This document shows, piece after piece, positions 16,681-25,148 of a DNA stretch of 38,389 bases. This DNA comes from Lachnospiraceae bacterium (GTDB lineage: Bacteria > Bacillota > Clostridia > Lachnospirales > Lachnospiraceae), in assembly GCA_011959285.1 (NCBI GenBank), contig BLLW01000035.1, forward strand, positions 1-38,389. The letters run 5' to 3'. Each line of letters opens with the position of its first letter. Position 1 is the first letter of the stretch. The notes beneath the pieces are model-generated. The model saw only the letters and a program-made list of their open reading frames with translations. It was not told the origin of the DNA and did no database searches. The position numbers were made by a program, and so were the translations under genes.

Positions 16681-17928
16681 TTAAAAATAATCAGAAAAGT
16701 AAGGTTTTTCAACGGGTATCAATCGTTCCAGCCAAGTGAGCATATAGTATTCGGTCTGGATCTTTTCATGTTCATATAGATAAGAAGGGCGTTTGTAGCC
16801 CATCATCATGGCGGTTAAGGTATTTACATCCAGTTCCACCACATTGATGGATTGATTGTTTTCTACCTGTTCACAGACGGTTTCTCCCTCATGCCAGGAA
16901 ACCATGTAATCACCTTCGTTCCATGGCGCCATCTGGTCGTGTACTTTGAAATGGATCTTAAAATCTTCAGGCTGTACCTGATAAGGGTAATCGGTCAGAA
17001 AATCCTGTACATTGATGATTCTTGCCATAATGTATGGGGAAATGGTTTCTGTAATCTCGCTGTCTTCAAAAAGATAAGCCATGGGTTCGCCGGAGTAATT
17101 ATCGCCCTGCACCTGTGTGACCATGGAAAAATGGGCGCTGATATAGTTCCAGAGACCGTAATTGGCTTCGATGTTCAGATAGACCATTTCCTTGATGTGA
17201 AAAATTTCATTGGCGATATAGTAAACCACATATCCTAAAGGTTTATGATCCTTGTTGTAGTAGACGGCGGCAATCATATCGTCGTTGTCCCAGCGCCAGT
17301 ATTCTTCCCAGGATAAAGCATCCCGGATCAGACAGCCATGGCGCTGCAGGGCAAAATAAGAATGTACATTGTGATAATCTTCTGAATCCAGACTGACGCG
17401 TTCCACCATTCCAGTGACGGGACGGGCTTTGGGAAGCTGTGTATCTTTTACGGTAAAAGACAGTTTGTCTGAGACGATTTCCCATCCCATTTTCCTGTAG
17501 AAAGGAATAGAATAGGGATAAAGAAAAGAAATGGGCATTTCCTGTTCGTGGATATAGTTGAGGGCGTGCTTCATAAGGGAATGAATCAGCCCCCTTCCGG
17601 TATATTCGGGATAAGTGGCGACGCCGGTGATGCCGCCCATATCCATGATTTCGTCGTGGATATTGACCTTCATGGAATAAACAACGATCATGGAGGCAAG
17701 GCGTTCTTTATAAAACCATCCCAAGACATAAGCCTCTTCCAGAATCGGTCTTTTGGCGTATTTGATCTCTTCCTGCTCCCAGCCGGTCTGAAACAAATCG
17801 TAGGAGGTCACTTGGAATGCATATTGGAGCAAAGCATTGAATTGCTCCAAGTCGCTTTTGTCCAATTCCCGCATTCGGAAATCGCCGTTGGTTTCAAGGT
17901 AAACAGGGGTCTGTCTTTTATCATCCAT
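16681..17928 (-). CDS. Eis-like GNAT N-acetyltransferase
   Basis: A 415-residue multi-domain acetyltransferase of the Eis type. The N-terminal GNAT domain shows the acetyl-CoA loop (VATYPEYTGRGLIHSLMKHA) and FLYPYSIPFYRKMGWE. A second GNAT-like half and a sterol-carrier-like C-terminal domain follow (INVVELDVNTLTAMMMGYKR). The chain ends in Phe (KPYFSDYF), as in Eis proteins whose terminal carboxylate takes part in catalysis. Eis relatives acetylate amines, including aminoglycosides or protein lysines; the substrate here cannot be inferred. First gene of the pncB transcript. Confidence 0.88.
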   Translation of the reverse strand: MDDKRQTPVYLETNGDFRMRELDKSDLEQFNALLQYAFQVTSYDLFQTGWEQEEIKYAKRPILEEAYVLGWFYKERLASMIVVYSMKVNIHDEIMDMGGITGVATYPEYTGRGLIHSLMKHALNYIHEQEMPISFLYPYSIPFYRKMGWEIVSDKLSFTVKDTQLPKARPVTGMVERVSLDSEDYHNVHSYFALQRHGCLIRDALSWEEYWRWDNDDMIAAVYYNKDHKPLGYVVYYIANEIFHIKEMVYLNIEANYGLWNYISAHFSMVTQVQGDNYSGEPMAYLFEDSEITETISPYIMARIINVQDFLTDYPYQVQPEDFKIHFKVHDQMAPWNEGDYMVSWHEGETVCEQVENNQSINVVELDVNTLTAMMMGYKRPSYLYEHEKIQTEYYMLTWLERLIPVEKPYFSDYF

Positions 17929-17986
17929 AAATTTGAGCCTTTCTGAGACAGGTAAAGGTCAGAATCTTATAGTCTCTTGTTGTTTT

Positions 17987-18038
17987 ATTTTACACCAGAT
18001 ACTTTGTGCTTGACAAGTGGCAGGGGTTTTAATAAGTT
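17987..18038. promoter_or_regulatory. divergent promoters sharing one -35 region
   Basis: Plus strand: TTGACA 18010-18015, 17 bases, TAAGTT 18033-18038, serving the lipoprotein gene. Minus strand: TTGTCA (complement of 18011-18016), 18 bases, TAAAAT (complement of 17987-17992), serving the acetyltransferase/pncB pair. The core CTTGACAAG (18009-18017) is nearly palindromic, so the two -35 elements overlap by five bases and could not be bound simultaneously. Confidence 0.5.
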
Positions 18039-18077
18039 AGAATTAGGGAAATCACATGGTATACAGGGGGTATACAG

Positions 18078-19346
18078 ATGAGGAAACTAGGTAAAATAGC
18101 AGCGCTTCTGATTTGGGGCAGTGTGGTATGGGGATGTGGACGACAGGAGGAAAGTTCTGCCGCGAAGGAAACTGCGGTTATTTTGGGGGAAAAGCCGGAG
18201 AACTTGGAGGAAGCAGTGGCAGCTGCAGCCGAGGAAGAGGAAGAGACAGAGGCAGAGGTACAGCCGGAGGATGCGGCGGAAGAAAAGATGCAGGTTCATC
18301 AGGAAGAGACGGTTGAAAAAGAAAGGATTGAATTAGCAGCGGCGCAGAAGGCGGAGCCGGTAAGATGCGGTGAGGAGCTAGGAAGGCAGTTGTCGGATGG
18401 GGAACTGCAGGTATTTACTGATTGGATTGGCAGGAGTGATAATTATGGATTTTTGTTGTCTGTGTATGATACCCCTGCGGGAGTCGATCTGGATGAGATT
18501 TTTTACTGCGGAGCGGGGATAGAGCAGGAGGAAGTTGCACCAGAAGAGGTGGAAGCTTATCTGCAGGCGTGCGGGTGGGATGAGATTTATACGGATTTTG
18601 AGAAGCTTACCACGGAACAGATCGACGCATTTTTGCAGAAAAAGACAGGACTGTCCTATGAACAGATGAACGGACGTCTTAGGTGGACTTATCTTCCGGC
18701 ATATGATGCTTATTATGCGGAGCATGGGGACACCAATTACAGGGCTTTTTCCTGTGTGGAAGGTTACACGACGGATGAGCAGGTATTTAAATTAAGATGC
18801 AGACCGTGTGACTTGGACAGTGCAGGTGTTGACGGATATCATGTGATGGATTATGAGCTTACGTTAGAGAAGTGGGATGAGGAATACAGATTCCTGTCAA
18901 ACCGCTTGATGTGGGAGCGGGGGCTTATCGAAGAGCAGTCTTTTGCGGTCGCTATAGAGCCTCTCGGGAATGTTATTTTTGCGTCTTATGTACCGGATAC
19001 CAAAGTATACCCCTTTGCGGATGTGTCCTTTTTCATATTGAGGGACGGAAGGGAACTGCGGAGACTGCAGGGGATTGCTGAAGGCAATATCAGGGAAAAT
19101 GAGATTTTTCATCAGGTGGAGGCGGTTGCTTTTGCCGATTATAATGAGGATGGGAATACGGATGTAATTATCATTGCGGACTATGTATCGCCGTTAGAGG
19201 AAGAAAGCAGGGATATACGCGCAGAGGTCCGGCTTTATGAGGGGAAAAATGAGTATCTTTATTATGATGAAGAGATGTCGCAGAAGGTGAATGCGCAGGT
19301 GGAGGAGAAGACGGTCAGGGCAGTTCTTGATTATATATCGCAGTAA
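18078..19346 (+). CDS. uncharacterised lipoprotein with acidic linker
   Basis: Secreted lipoprotein of 422 residues that I do not recognise. The signal MRKLGKIAALLIWGSVVWGC places Cys-20 as the lipidated residue. Residues about 35-85 are a low-complexity Glu/Ala-rich tether. The globular part contains SYEQMNGRLRWTYLPAYDAYY and, near residue 353, FADYNEDGNTDVIII, a calcium-loop-like DxNxDGxxD as in FG-GAP or dockerin-type loops. AGGGGG lies before ATG 18078. The next gene begins 28 bases downstream, so the two may work together. Confidence 0.8.
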   Translation: MRKLGKIAALLIWGSVVWGCGRQEESSAAKETAVILGEKPENLEEAVAAAAEEEEETEAEVQPEDAAEEKMQVHQEETVEKERIELAAAQKAEPVRCGEELGRQLSDGELQVFTDWIGRSDNYGFLLSVYDTPAGVDLDEIFYCGAGIEQEEVAPEEVEAYLQACGWDEIYTDFEKLTTEQIDAFLQKKTGLSYEQMNGRLRWTYLPAYDAYYAEHGDTNYRAFSCVEGYTTDEQVFKLRCRPCDLDSAGVDGYHVMDYELTLEKWDEEYRFLSNRLMWERGLIEEQSFAVAIEPLGNVIFASYVPDTKVYPFADVSFFILRDGRELRRLQGIAEGNIRENEIFHQVEAVAFADYNEDGNTDVIIIADYVSPLEEESRDIRAEVRLYEGKNEYLYYDEEMSQKVNAQVEEKTVRAVLDYISQ

Positions 19347-19374
19347 GGCACGTGAAGAGGGATTGGTCAGGGAA

Positions 19375-20499
19375 ATGGGTGATTTTTTTAAAGCACCGAG
19401 CATTAACGGTGTGGCGATACCTTATGATGCAGGGATATCAGAATTGAAAAAGGGATTGGATGCGCCTATGGGGGATTATGTGGTATGTTTAAGGGCGCTT
19501 GCGTGGAAAGGAGATTCCAGATCTTTTTCAATTTTAAAGGGGGAACTTAGAAATAAGGATTATTACCGAAGGCGGGCGGCGCTGGAAAATATTTCCTATC
19601 ATAGACTCTGGGAAACATCGCCTGATTTGGTCAGGGAGCTGTTGCTGGATCATAATGAATATGTTGTAAGGCTGGCAGCAAAGCTGCTGAATCAATATCC
19701 GGACTGCGATGTGGTAAGTGAGGCAGTGATTGCCTATGACTTCTGGGGGAAAGATATAGAAATCAGGAAGGCATGCCATGCGTACTTAGAAAAAAAGGGC
19801 GTAGATTATCAGGCTTTGTTATGGGAATATCGTAATAAAATACAGAAGATATCAGAGGATAATTCTTTTTATAAAGACTGCTCACAGAAAAAACTAGTGG
19901 GAAACTGGGATGAAAAGGAAAAAATGGCGGAATACTTTTCTATAATTTGTCAGTATTTTCCTGAATATTCGTTGGAGGACGCCAGGTCTGTTTTGGTTGA
20001 GCTTTCGGAAGAAGGATGTGGATATGCTGCTTTAATTGGAACGGTGATGCACTATTTCGACCGGCGCAGTTATGATTTTGCGCATACGTTTGGCTTCTCC
20101 ATGTATGATGGAAGAGTAGAAAGCAATGCAGATATTCTGCTGCTGCATTTTTACTGTATGACGGATGAAGATGGATTTGGAATGACGGTTGGACAAATGA
20201 TAAGCAGGTTTCGTGTATTTACAAAAGCCTATGGCTTGAAGGCGAAAATAGATGTTCTGCTCAAATTACCCCAAAATCTGATGGAGGAAAAGGATTCATA
20301 TATAATAATCATGGCAGAAAAATTTATTTTGCTGGATAATCGCAGAAAAAAGTTTTACATAAATGAATGGCACTATATGAATTTAAGAGATATGGATGAA
20401 GAGGGAAATTTTATGGTCTCATCTTGGGGGAAAAATTATATTCTGAGGAAAGCGGACATCATGGGAAAACGGTATTTTATCAGAGTTTGTTACGCATAA
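19375..20499 (+). CDS. HEAT-repeat protein with C39-like cysteine-peptidase fold
   Basis: About 374 residues. The frame is open from 19291 inside the previous gene; ATG 19375 is my choice, TTG 19363 an alternative, and neither has an ideal ribosome site. The N-terminal half (about residues 20-140) has HEAT-like helical repeats (YRRRAALENISYHRLWE, HNEYVVRLAAKLLNQYPD). The C-terminal half has EEGCGYAALIGTVMHYF, resembling the catalytic-cysteine helix of C39-like peptidases. About 120 residues later INEWHYMNLRDMDEEGNFMV and SSWGKNYIL fit the His-containing strands. I infer a papain-like fold with Cys and His in place; catalysis is not shown. There is no signal peptide, so it is cytoplasmic. Family not recognised. 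Confidence 0.7.
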   Translation: MGDFFKAPSINGVAIPYDAGISELKKGLDAPMGDYVVCLRALAWKGDSRSFSILKGELRNKDYYRRRAALENISYHRLWETSPDLVRELLLDHNEYVVRLAAKLLNQYPDCDVVSEAVIAYDFWGKDIEIRKACHAYLEKKGVDYQALLWEYRNKIQKISEDNSFYKDCSQKKLVGNWDEKEKMAEYFSIICQYFPEYSLEDARSVLVELSEEGCGYAALIGTVMHYFDRRSYDFAHTFGFSMYDGRVESNADILLLHFYCMTDEDGFGMTVGQMISRFRVFTKAYGLKAKIDVLLKLPQNLMEEKDSYIIIMAEKFILLDNRRKKFYINEWHYMNLRDMDEEGNFMVSSWGKNYILRKADIMGKRYFIRVCYA

Positions 20500-20531
20500 T
20501 ACTATTAAGAAAAATAAAAAATGCATATATA

Positions 20532-20579
20532 CCCTTAAAAAAAGGGCAAAAATATGTTTACACACCCTTATTTTAAGGG
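20532..20579. promoter_or_regulatory. pair of operator-like palindromes upstream of the HTH gene
   Basis: CCCTTAAAAAAAGGG (20532-20546) and CCCTTATTTTAAGGG (20565-20579) are two 15-base palindromes with identical arms. Their centres are 33 bases apart, about three helical turns. They lie 44-91 bases before the start of an HTH protein, and the antitoxin-like HTH is the obvious candidate to bind them as autorepressor. Confidence 0.6.
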
Positions 20580-20622
20580 GATGATAATATTGACCGATAA
20601 AGTAAATAAGGAGGGAGTGCAC

Positions 20623-21548
20623 ATGTCAGCGTTTGCCATATCAGATACATTGGCGGGAAAAGATATTAAAGCCCTGCGCCAGACGCTGGGCATGACGCAG
20701 GAAGCGTTTTCCCGTCTGGTCTGTGTATCCAAGAAAACTATTGAGCGTTGGGAATCGAGCGAAAAGGAAATCACCGGTCCAATTGTAACACTGGCTAAGA
20801 TTCTGACGGAGTATCCGCAGATTAAGGAGGAACTGGAAATTCCTGAAAAGGAATACCCATTACGGCTCTGGTATATGTGCGGAAACAAAATATACACCAT
20901 TATCGATGTAGACGAACGTCATAGAAGGGTGAAAATCTATAATTATACCCGCAACTTTCTTTCAAGGGCATTTGGAAGGGAGGAGCATCCTACATTTGAG
21001 GCATATGAGGCATTTTTGGAATCCAGATGTTTTCCGCGCAGCAGGGATAAGATGAAACTGATCTTAAGAGAACTGGATAATCGGCAGTCATCCAAAGGGA
21101 ATCAGTTAAAATGGGAGAGTGGCGGAATCTGGTATAAGGCGGACTACACCGGATGCGAGGGGCTGGCGGAGTATGTGGTATCCGGGCTTCTTTTGGAGAG
21201 CAGTCTTTTACCAGAGGAGTTTGTGTCCTATCAGACAGAAGAAATTTCTTATAAGCAAAATCGATATCTTGCCAATCGATGCATTGTTTCTCAATGAGGA
21301 CAGGCATACACATAATATTGCGGTGCTTTTGGATGACGCGGAGGAATATTTGTGCGGATTTTGACGAGCAACTAGATCTTGTGGAGGAGCTGTACGGTCA
21401 GAGGATTCAGTTTTTTTATGATGAAAAGTCGATTGACAGGCTGCTTTTGGCAGAATCATTTTACCCTAAGGAAATGAAAAGCAGAGTGAAGACGATTCTC
21501 CTGCATCAAAGGCGGAAATACAAGTATTTATTTGCGGACAGGGCTTGA
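20623..21548 (+). pseudogene. collapsed HTH antitoxin / HipA-like kinase pair
   Basis: ATG 20623 (AAGGAGGG upstream) opens a frame with an XRE-type HTH (residues about 14-66: DIKALRQTLGMTQEAFSRLV, KKTIERWESSEKEI) and a downstream region reading SRCFPRSRDKMKLILREL. It then runs, in frame, into sequence that looks like the start of a separate HipA-like kinase (KGNQLKWESGGIWYKADYTG). That frame ends at 21297. A second frame (to 21364) contains the kinase catalytic motif DALFLNEDRHTHNIAVLLDD. A third (to 21548) contains ADFDEQLDLVEELYGQRI and the C-terminal helix. I infer deletions removed the antitoxin end, the kinase middle and the metal-binding Asp segment. The HTH half could still be made and still bind DNA. 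Confidence 0.72.
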
Positions 21549-21572
21549 CAAACCACCTGCCTGTGGTGTAAT
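21545..21572 (+). promoter_or_regulatory. ileS: promoter of the ileS T-box transcript
   Basis: Consensus TTGACA (21545-21550) and TGTAAT (21567-21572) with a 16-base spacer. The -35 begins inside the last codons of the broken kinase frame. The start would fall near 21580, just ahead of the T-box stem I. Confidence 0.7.
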
Positions 21573-21587
21573 TTTTACTTAATATCA

Positions 21588-21890
21588 TTAATATCAGAGA
21601 AGCAATGACGAAGACAGTAGCTGTTTTTCAAACATTACAGCGAGCCGGGGCAGGTGGGAGCCGGTATCAGTAGGAAAACAGGGAAGATCACTTCTAAGCT
21701 GCGGGCTGAAAATCAGAATCGGGGATGTGGAAGAACCATATGCCATGGATTTTAAATGAGTAAGCTTTTGCCGGATTCCTCCGTTAAGGGAAAGCATATT
21801 AAGCCGTAGAATAATCGGTGCGTATGGGTAATCAGGTGGTACAACGCGGTATAAGCAGCCTCGTCCTTTTTACGGACGGGGTTTTTTTGA
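21588..21890 (+). ncRNA. T-box riboswitch leader (isoleucine)
   Basis: The leader senses uncharged tRNA-Ile and controls ileS by antitermination. Typical blocks are visible: AATGACGAAGACAGTAG near 21604, the stem I distal region (GCGAGCCGGGGCAGGTGGGAGCC, about 21642-21664), GGAAGAACC near 21729, and the T-box AGGTGGTACAACGCGGT at 21834-21850 whose TGGT pairs with the tRNA 3' ACCA. Candidate AUC specifier triplets lie at 21712 and 21718 in the expected 3' side of stem I. The terminator stem CCTCGTCC (21859-21866) / GGACGGGG (21874-21881) is followed by seven T. The T-box differs slightly from consensus (ACAACG rather than ACCACG). Confidence 0.93.
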
Positions 21891-21922
21891 ACTTAATTTT
21901 AATATAGGAAAGGAAGGAAAGT

Positions 21923-24900
21923 ATGTATCAGAAAGTATCTACAGATTTAAATTTCGTGGACCGTGAAAAAGGAATTGAGAAGTTTTGGCGTGAGAATGAC
22001 ATCTTCCAAAAGAGTATGGAGAACAGGAAGGAAGGTCCCACCTATACCTTTTATGACGGACCGCCCACTGCAAACGGAAAACCCCATATCGGTCATGTGC
22101 TGACCCGTGTCATCAAAGACATGATTCCCAGATACCGCACCATGAAGGGCTATATGGTGCCCCGGAAGGCGGGATGGGATACCCATGGGCTTCCGGTAGA
22201 GCTGGAAGTGGAGACTTTGCTTGGTCTAGACGGCAAGGAACAGATTGAGGAATATGGTCTGGCGCCTTTTATCGATAAATGTAAGGAAAGTGTCTGGAAG
22301 TACAAGGGCATGTGGGAGGACTTTTCCGCTACCGTTGGTTTTTGGGCGGATATGGATGATCCTTATGTGACATACCACGATGACTTCATTGAATCTGAGT
22401 GGTGGGCGCTTAAGCAGATCTGGGACAAGGGATTGCTGTATAAAGGGTTTAAAATCGTGCCTTACTGTCCGAGATGCGGTACCCCTCTTTCATCCCATGA
22501 GGTTGCACAGGGATATAAGGCAGTGAAAGAGCGGTCAGCAGTTGTTCGTTTTAAGGTGATTGGGGAGGATGCTTATTTCCTGGCATGGACCACCACCCCA
22601 TGGACCCTGCCTTCTAACGTAGCGCTCTGCGTGAATCCGGAGGAAACCTATGTCAAGGTAAAAGCGGCGGACGGCTATGTTTATTACATGGCGCAGGCGC
22701 TTCTTGACAATGTGCTAGGAAAGCTGACTTCTGAGGGTGAGAGCGCTTATGAAGTGTTGGAGACCTATACAGGAAAGGAGCTGGAATACAAGGAATATGA
22801 GCCTTTATTTGCCTGTGCGGGAGAATCTGCGGCAAAGCAGCATAAGAAAGGGCATTATGTAACATGTGACAACTATGTCACAATGACAGACGGTACCGGT
22901 ATCGTTCATATTGCGCCTGCTTTTGGTGAGGATGACGCTCAGGTGGGGAGAAAGTATGATCTGCCTTTTGTACAGTTCGTAGACGGCAAGGGAGATATGA
23001 CGGAAGAGACGCCTTATGCCGGCAAGTTTGTGAAGGATGCAGACAAGGATATTCTGGTTGATCTTGATAAAGAAGGAAAACTTTTTGATGCGCCTAAGTT
23101 TGAGCATGATTATCCCTTCTGCTGGAGATGCGATACCCCGCTCATTTACTATGCAAGAGAATCATGGTTCATTAAGATGACGGCAGTCCGCGACGATCTG
23201 GTGCGCAATAATAAGACGGTAAACTGGATCCCGGAATCCATCGGAGAGGGACGTTTCGGAAACTGGCTTGAGAACATTCAGGACTGGGGCGTTTCCCGTA
23301 ACCGCTACTGGGGCACGCCGCTGAATATCTGGGAGTGTGAAGGCTGCGGGCATCAGGAGTCTGTCGGTTCCAGGGAAGAACTGGAAAAATTAAGCGGCAA
23401 TCCTGCGGCGAAGACGGTGGAGCTGCACAGACCTTACATCGATGAGATTACCTGTACTTGTCCTGAGTGCGGCAAGACTATGAAGAGAGTGCCGGAGGTA
23501 ATTGATTGTTGGTTCGATTCAGGCGCCATGCCTTTTGCACAGCACCACTATCCGTTTGAGAATAAGGAGCTGTTTGAGGCACAGTTCCCGGCGCAGTTTA
23601 TTTCAGAGGCGGTAGACCAGACCCGTGGCTGGTTCTATTCTCTGATGGCGGAATCTACCCTTTTGTTCAACAAAGCGCCTTATGAAAATGTCATTGTGTT
23701 AGGACATGTGCAGGATGAAAATGGACAGAAGATGAGCAAATCCAAAGGAAATGCAGTGGATCCTTTTGATGCCCTTGCAACTTATGGAGCAGATGCGATT
23801 CGCTGGTATTTCTACATCAATTCCGCACCCTGGCTTCCCAACAGATTCCATGGGAAGGCAGTGATGGAAGGGCAGCGCAAATTCTTAGGGACTTTGTGGA
23901 ATACGTATGCGTTCTTTATCCTCTATGCGAATATTGATGATTTTGATGCTACAAAGTATGTTTTGGAGTATGATAAACTTCCAGTTATGGATAAGTGGCT
24001 TTTGTCAAAGCTCAATACCGCAATCAAGGAAGTGGATGAGAACCTTGACAATTACAGGATTCCCGAAGCGGCAAGGGTTTTAGACAATTTTGTGGATGAG
24101 ATGAGCAACTGGTACGTGCGCCGCTGCCGTGAGCGTTTCTGGGCAAAGGGAATGGAGCAGGATAAAATCAATGCGTATATGACGCTTTACACGGCATTGG
24201 TGGATATCTGCAAGTGTGCAGCGCCGCTGATTCCATTCATGACAGAAGAAATCTATCTTAATCTGGTGAGAACCAATGACAAGACAGCGCCTGAGAGCAT
24301 TCACTTGTGTGACTTCCCTGCAGCGGATGATGCTATGATCGATAAGAAGCTGGAAGAGAATATGGAAGAAGTGCTGGATATCGTGGTAATGGGGCGTGCG
24401 GCACGTAATGCGGCAAACATCAAGAACCGTCAGCCCATCGGAACCATGTATGTGAAAGCGCCTCATACCCTTGAGGAATATTTTAAGAATATCATTGAGG
24501 ATGAGCTGAATGTAAAGGAAGTGGTGTTCAAGGAGGATGTCAGCGATCTTACAAGTTATAGTTTCAAGCCTCAGTTAAAGACGGTAGGTCCTAAGTACGG
24601 CAAGCAGCTTGGCGGCATCAGGGAATATCTTTCGGCAGTAGACGGAACACAGGCGATGAAACAGTTGAAAGCGGAAGGCGCACTCCGGTTTGAAGTGGAC
24701 GGCGTGGAGATTTCTCTTGGGGAGGAAGATTTGCTGATTGATGTAGCACAGAAGGCAGGATTTGTGACGGAAGCTGACAATTATGTAACGGTAGTGTTGG
24801 ACACCAATCTTTCACCAGAACTTATTGAGGAAGGCTTTGTATATGAGGTAATCAGCAAGATTCAGACCATGCGTAAGGATGCCGGGTTTGAGGTCATGGA

Positions 24901-25078
24901 TCACATCAAAGTGGCGATTAACGGAAATGAGAAGGTGGCTGGCATCGTGGAAGCGAACAAGGCGGCTATTTCCGAAAAGGTGCTTGCAGATGAGATCGTG
25001 ACAGACCAGAATTTTGCAGTCAGCAAAGAATGGAATGTGAACGGAGAAAAGGTTGTAATTGGAGTGGAAATCTTGTGA
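21923..25078 (+). CDS. ileS: isoleucyl-tRNA synthetase
   Basis: Charges tRNA-Ile; class Ia synthetase of 1051 residues. HIGH motif as GKPHIGHVLTRVIKDM near residue 53, KMSKS as GQKMSKSKGNAVDP near residue 602. The editing domain includes the TTPWTLPSN segment. A zinc-type CxxC pair (WECEGCGHQE and CTCPECGKTMKR) sits in the middle. The anticodon-binding domain (MDKWLLSKLNTAIKEVDENL) and a DUF5915-like C-terminal domain follow. This longer architecture is the type found in many clostridia and associated with mupirocin tolerance in other bacteria; that phenotype is inferred. GGAAAGGAAGG precedes the ATG. It is regulated by the T-box leader. Confidence 0.98.
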   Translation: MYQKVSTDLNFVDREKGIEKFWRENDIFQKSMENRKEGPTYTFYDGPPTANGKPHIGHVLTRVIKDMIPRYRTMKGYMVPRKAGWDTHGLPVELEVETLLGLDGKEQIEEYGLAPFIDKCKESVWKYKGMWEDFSATVGFWADMDDPYVTYHDDFIESEWWALKQIWDKGLLYKGFKIVPYCPRCGTPLSSHEVAQGYKAVKERSAVVRFKVIGEDAYFLAWTTTPWTLPSNVALCVNPEETYVKVKAADGYVYYMAQALLDNVLGKLTSEGESAYEVLETYTGKELEYKEYEPLFACAGESAAKQHKKGHYVTCDNYVTMTDGTGIVHIAPAFGEDDAQVGRKYDLPFVQFVDGKGDMTEETPYAGKFVKDADKDILVDLDKEGKLFDAPKFEHDYPFCWRCDTPLIYYARESWFIKMTAVRDDLVRNNKTVNWIPESIGEGRFGNWLENIQDWGVSRNRYWGTPLNIWECEGCGHQESVGSREELEKLSGNPAAKTVELHRPYIDEITCTCPECGKTMKRVPEVIDCWFDSGAMPFAQHHYPFENKELFEAQFPAQFISEAVDQTRGWFYSLMAESTLLFNKAPYENVIVLGHVQDENGQKMSKSKGNAVDPFDALATYGADAIRWYFYINSAPWLPNRFHGKAVMEGQRKFLGTLWNTYAFFILYANIDDFDATKYVLEYDKLPVMDKWLLSKLNTAIKEVDENLDNYRIPEAARVLDNFVDEMSNWYVRRCRERFWAKGMEQDKINAYMTLYTALVDICKCAAPLIPFMTEEIYLNLVRTNDKTAPESIHLCDFPAADDAMIDKKLEENMEEVLDIVVMGRAARNAANIKNRQPIGTMYVKAPHTLEEYFKNIIEDELNVKEVVFKEDVSDLTSYSFKPQLKTVGPKYGKQLGGIREYLSAVDGTQAMKQLKAEGALRFEVDGVEISLGEEDLLIDVAQKAGFVTEADNYVTVVLDTNLSPELIEEGFVYEVISKIQTMRKDAGFEVMDHIKVAINGNEKVAGIVEANKAAISEKVLADEIVTDQNFAVSKEWNVNGEKVVIGVEIL

Positions 25079-25101
25079 TTTTTCAATGGATGTAGTATAA
25101 T
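25073..25101 (+). promoter_or_regulatory. glgP promoter overlapping the ileS stop
   Basis: TTGTGA (25073-25078) and TATAAT (25096-25101) with a 17-base spacer. The -35 hexamer includes the ileS TGA stop codon (25076-25078). No terminator separates ileS from glgP, so some readthrough is likely. Confidence 0.75.
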
Positions 25102-25148
25102 AGTACCAAGTGTGTTTACTAGAATCTGGTAAAATGGAGGAGAAGATC

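Noticed and set aside
16852-17238. Plus-strand open frames of 60-130 codons opposite the acetyltransferase and pncB
   Set aside because: They are shadows of strongly coding minus-strand genes, with no ribosome site or recognisable product.
22805-23107. Minus-strand frames inside ileS, glgP, lacL and the opp genes
   Set aside because: Each lies fully inside a well-supported gene on the other strand and has no independent evidence.
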